Of a stretch of DNA of 64,000 bases, positions 62,445 to 64,000 are shown one piece after another. The DNA is taken from positions 62,001 through 126,000 of the forward strand of contig NZ_JAJJZG010000006.1 in NCBI RefSeq assembly GCF_021028995.1, in the 5' to 3' direction. The translations under genes were made by a program, and so were the position numbers. The stretch's first letter is position 1, and each line of letters begins with the position of its first letter. The notes beneath the pieces are model-generated. The model was not told where the DNA came from. It saw only the letters and a list, made by a program, of their open reading frames with translations, and did no database searches. The DNA comes from Halobacterium sp. KA-4. GTDB lineage: Archaea; Halobacteriota; Halobacteria; Halobacteriales; Halobacteriaceae.

Positions 62445-63470
62445 ATGGAGACCACCCACCGCGTCCACGTCGGCGACGCCCGCGACCTCCCACTCGCCGA
62501 CGACTCCGTGGACCTCGTGGTCACGTCGCCGCCGTACCCGATGATCGAGATGTGGGACGACGTCTTCGCCGCCCTCGACTCCGCCGTCGGCGACGCGCTC
62601 GACGCCGGCGACGGCGACCGCGCCCACGACCTGATGCTCTCCGTGCTTGACGACGCGTGGGCGGAACTCGCGCGCGTGCTCGCCCCGGGTGGCATCGCCG
62701 TCGTCAACGTCGGTGACGCCACCCGCAACCTCGGCCGGTTCCGCGTCTACGACAACCACGCGCGCGTCACCGACGCCTTCCAGTCGCTGGGCTTCGACCC
62801 GCTCCCGGGCGTGCTCTGGCGCAAACCCACCAACTCCGCCGCGAAGTTCATGGGCAGCGGGATGGTGCCGCCGAACGCGTACGTCACGCTCGAACGCGAG
62901 CACGTCCTCGTCTTCCGGAACGGCCAGCGCCGCGAGTTCGAGCCGCGCGCCGACCGCCGCTACGAGGCCGCGTACTTCTGGGAGGAGCGCAACCGCTGGT
63001 TCTCGGACGTCTGGGACGACCTCAACGGTGAGCACCAGACGCTCGCCGACCCCGAGTTGCGGGAGCGCTCGGCGGCGTTCCCGCTGGAACTCCCCTACCG
63101 CCTCGTGAACATGTACTCCGTCTACGGCGACACCGTCCTCGACCCGTTCTGGGGGACCGGCACCACGAGCCTCGCCGCCGCAATCGCCGGCCGCCACTCC
63201 GTCGGCGTCGAACGCGACGACGGCCTCGCCGACGCCTTCGACGACCGCATCCGCGACGCCCCCGCGCTCTCTCGGGAGTTCGCCACCAGCCGCCTCGACG
63301 ACCACCGCGCGTTCGTCGACGACTCTGGAGACGACTTCGAGTATGCCGCCGACCACTACGACACGCGCGTCCGAACGAAACAAGAACAGGCGATTCGCTT
63401 CCACGAAGTCACGGACGTCGAACCGACACTGGACGGCTGGGAAGCGACGCACGAACCGTACGAGGAGTAG
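62445..63470 (+). CDS. DNA methyltransferase, probable orphan N4-cytosine type (Zim-like)
   Basis: 341 residues. VHVGDARDLPLADDSVDLVV, TSPPYPMIEMWDDVF (motif IV, SPPY as in amino-methyltransferases) and TVLDPFWGTGTTSLAAAIAG (motif I, after motif IV) show a circularly ordered class beta enzyme. No restriction gene is adjacent. The start and size resemble the CTAG-modifying enzyme Zim of haloarchaea, so CTAG m4C is my inferred target. The last 30 residues are a charged tail. Confidence 0.85.
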   Translation: METTHRVHVGDARDLPLADDSVDLVVTSPPYPMIEMWDDVFAALDSAVGDALDAGDGDRAHDLMLSVLDDAWAELARVLAPGGIAVVNVGDATRNLGRFRVYDNHARVTDAFQSLGFDPLPGVLWRKPTNSAAKFMGSGMVPPNAYVTLEREHVLVFRNGQRREFEPRADRRYEAAYFWEERNRWFSDVWDDLNGEHQTLADPELRERSAAFPLELPYRLVNMYSVYGDTVLDPFWGTGTTSLAAAIAGRHSVGVERDDGLADAFDDRIRDAPALSREFATSRLDDHRAFVDDSGDDFEYAADHYDTRVRTKQEQAIRFHEVTDVEPTLDGWEATHEPYEE

Positions 63471-63522
63471 GTGGATTCAAACCGGAAGAAGTCAGTCGAG
63501 GCGAATGGAAGCGGAGCGAGAC

Positions 63523-63542
63523 GGCCGGGGCGGAGTTGAACC
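63523..63542. repeat. Partial copy of the tRNA-Val 3' end
   Basis: 20 bases (ggccggggcggagttgaacc) match 63670-63689, the acceptor and T-loop end of tRNA-Val, with one mismatch. The rest of the tRNA is missing and the T stem is broken. Such copies mark old integration at a tRNA 3' end (attachment site) or a short duplication. The copies are 147 bases apart. Confidence 0.75.
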
Positions 63543-63667
63543 AGAGCAAGCCGTGCCCGCCCCGCTGCGCGCGACTTGCAGGGTTCAACCCCTTCCGACG
63601 CCATTCACGCAGTCACGACGCAGCCAGGGACACACGCGTCGCTGGCTGGCGTCGGTTCAAGGAGAAG

Positions 63668-63742
63668 TGGGTCGGGGCGGAGTTGAACCGCCGACCTGCT
63701 CCGTGTGAAGGAGCCGTCATAACCGGACTAGACCACCGACCC
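63668..63742 (-). tRNA. tRNA-Val (anticodon CAC)
   Basis: 75 bases. On the minus strand the acceptor strands GGGTCGG and CCGACCC pair fully, the anticodon stem GCTCC/GGAGC closes the loop TTCACAC with CAC, and the T arm is GGCGG-TTCAACT-CCGCC. The discriminator is A and CCA is not encoded. It reads GTG codons. Confidence 0.95.
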
Positions 63743-63850
63743 GCGCACCAGATAGTACCCGCAGGCCGCCATTAAGGCTTGCGTTTAGTCGACGCGCGGA
63801 GTGATGCACCGAACCACGCCCCGATGCCCGCCACCGATAGATTTTAGTCG

Positions 63851-63868
63851 TTTTGGGCAAACCTAAAA
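63851..63868. promoter_or_regulatory. Possible DtxR/Idr-type operator
   Basis: TTTTGGGCAAACCTAAAA is an imperfect inverted repeat (TTTTGGG against TTTTAGGT) similar in shape to the metal-dependent regulator boxes of archaea. A TATA-like run (gatttta) precedes it and a GTG follows at 63872, so it would overlap the transcription start. Whether an iron-responsive gene follows is outside the window. Confidence 0.35.
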
Positions 63869-63871
63869 CTC

Positions 63872-64000
63872 GTGCGGCGGACGCCGCCGGCCGTCCGTCC
63901 GCGTCTGTCCCAGCCTGTCACCCGTCGGCACCAACCGCGTCCCACACGGGACGAAGGCATCATCTCGTCCGCGCGCCGTCAGTACGACGGCGACTCCTCG
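63872..64000 (+). CDS. Possible start of a gene cut by the window end
   Basis: From GTG 63872 the frame is open for the remaining 43 codons. The TATA-like element about 30 bases upstream supports a leaderless start. The residues are Arg/Pro-rich (VRRTPPAVRPRLSQPVTRR) and give no family hint, so it may be non-coding. The minus strand shows no better frame. Confidence 0.25.
   Translation, partial: MRRTPPAVRPRLSQPVTRRHQPRPTRDEGIISSARRQYDGDSS

Noticed and set aside
63523-63600. A second complete tRNA gene upstream of tRNA-Val
   Set aside because: Only the T-loop and acceptor end match; the T stem is broken and no anticodon arm or 5' half can be built.

Overview
The window is high-GC DNA from a halophilic archaeon of the class Halobacteria. 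The encoded proteins are strongly acidic, many genes start 25-32 bases after a TATA-like element with no leader (leaderless mRNAs), and the gene set is archaeal: GINS plus PriS replication proteins, a CDC48-type ATPase, RtcB with archease, deoxyhypusine synthase, ribosomal protein S17e, CofD, aMBF1, a TrmB-type regulator and dodecin. The dodecin and TrmB proteins look very close to those I recall from Halobacterium salinarum, where they also lie near each other, so a Halobacterium-like genus is my best guess. Nothing proves the species.

Layout. 1-10 kb: partial lipoprotein gene, DUF420 protein, tRNA-Leu(GAG), three regulator or redox genes, a PUA-like membrane protein, aMBF1, acyl-CoA dehydrogenase, HAD phosphatase and panB. 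10-15 kb: small Hsp20-like gene overlapping the CDC48-type ATPase, then GINS and PriS. 16-33 kb: archease, DoxX and RtcB, an eIF2B-like gene, TrmB, PAC2, 5'-nucleotidase, a class C beta-lactamase-like hydrolase, an aminotransferase, several membrane proteins, dodecin, an A-type Fe-S carrier and HisD. 33.7-35.2 kb is an accessory patch: a UPF0175/PIN toxin-antitoxin pair between 21-base direct repeats, followed by an array of hairpins. 35-49 kb: D-2-hydroxyacid dehydrogenase, Asd, S17e, a 233-base structured segment, deoxyhypusine synthase, and a coupled operon (cofD, TIM-barrel Dus-like, CitG-like, DUF447) carrying a 65-base tandem duplication at one junction, then HD phosphohydrolase, amidohydrolase, universal stress protein and BirA. 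49.2-51.8 kb: a cassette of a 44-residue membrane microprotein and a convergent 693-residue CHAT/caspase-like protease, lying between birA and the biotin-dependent carboxylase operon. 51.8-64 kb: pccB-pccX-pccA, two tandem sodium:neurotransmitter-type symporters, an SdpI-like protein, sucCD, a probable orphan DNA methyltransferase, and tRNA-Val(CAC) beside a copy of its own 3' end.

Links between genes. BirA would attach biotin to PccA, which works with PccB and PccX. RtcB needs archease. CofD sits with three enzymes whose relatives occur among pterin and F420 cofactor genes. The CHAT/microprotein cassette and the repeat-flanked toxin-antitoxin pair are the clearest accessory insertions. The CHAT cassette is my best candidate for an undescribed system. 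Almost all functional calls come from reading motifs and from family memory, since no database search was possible.
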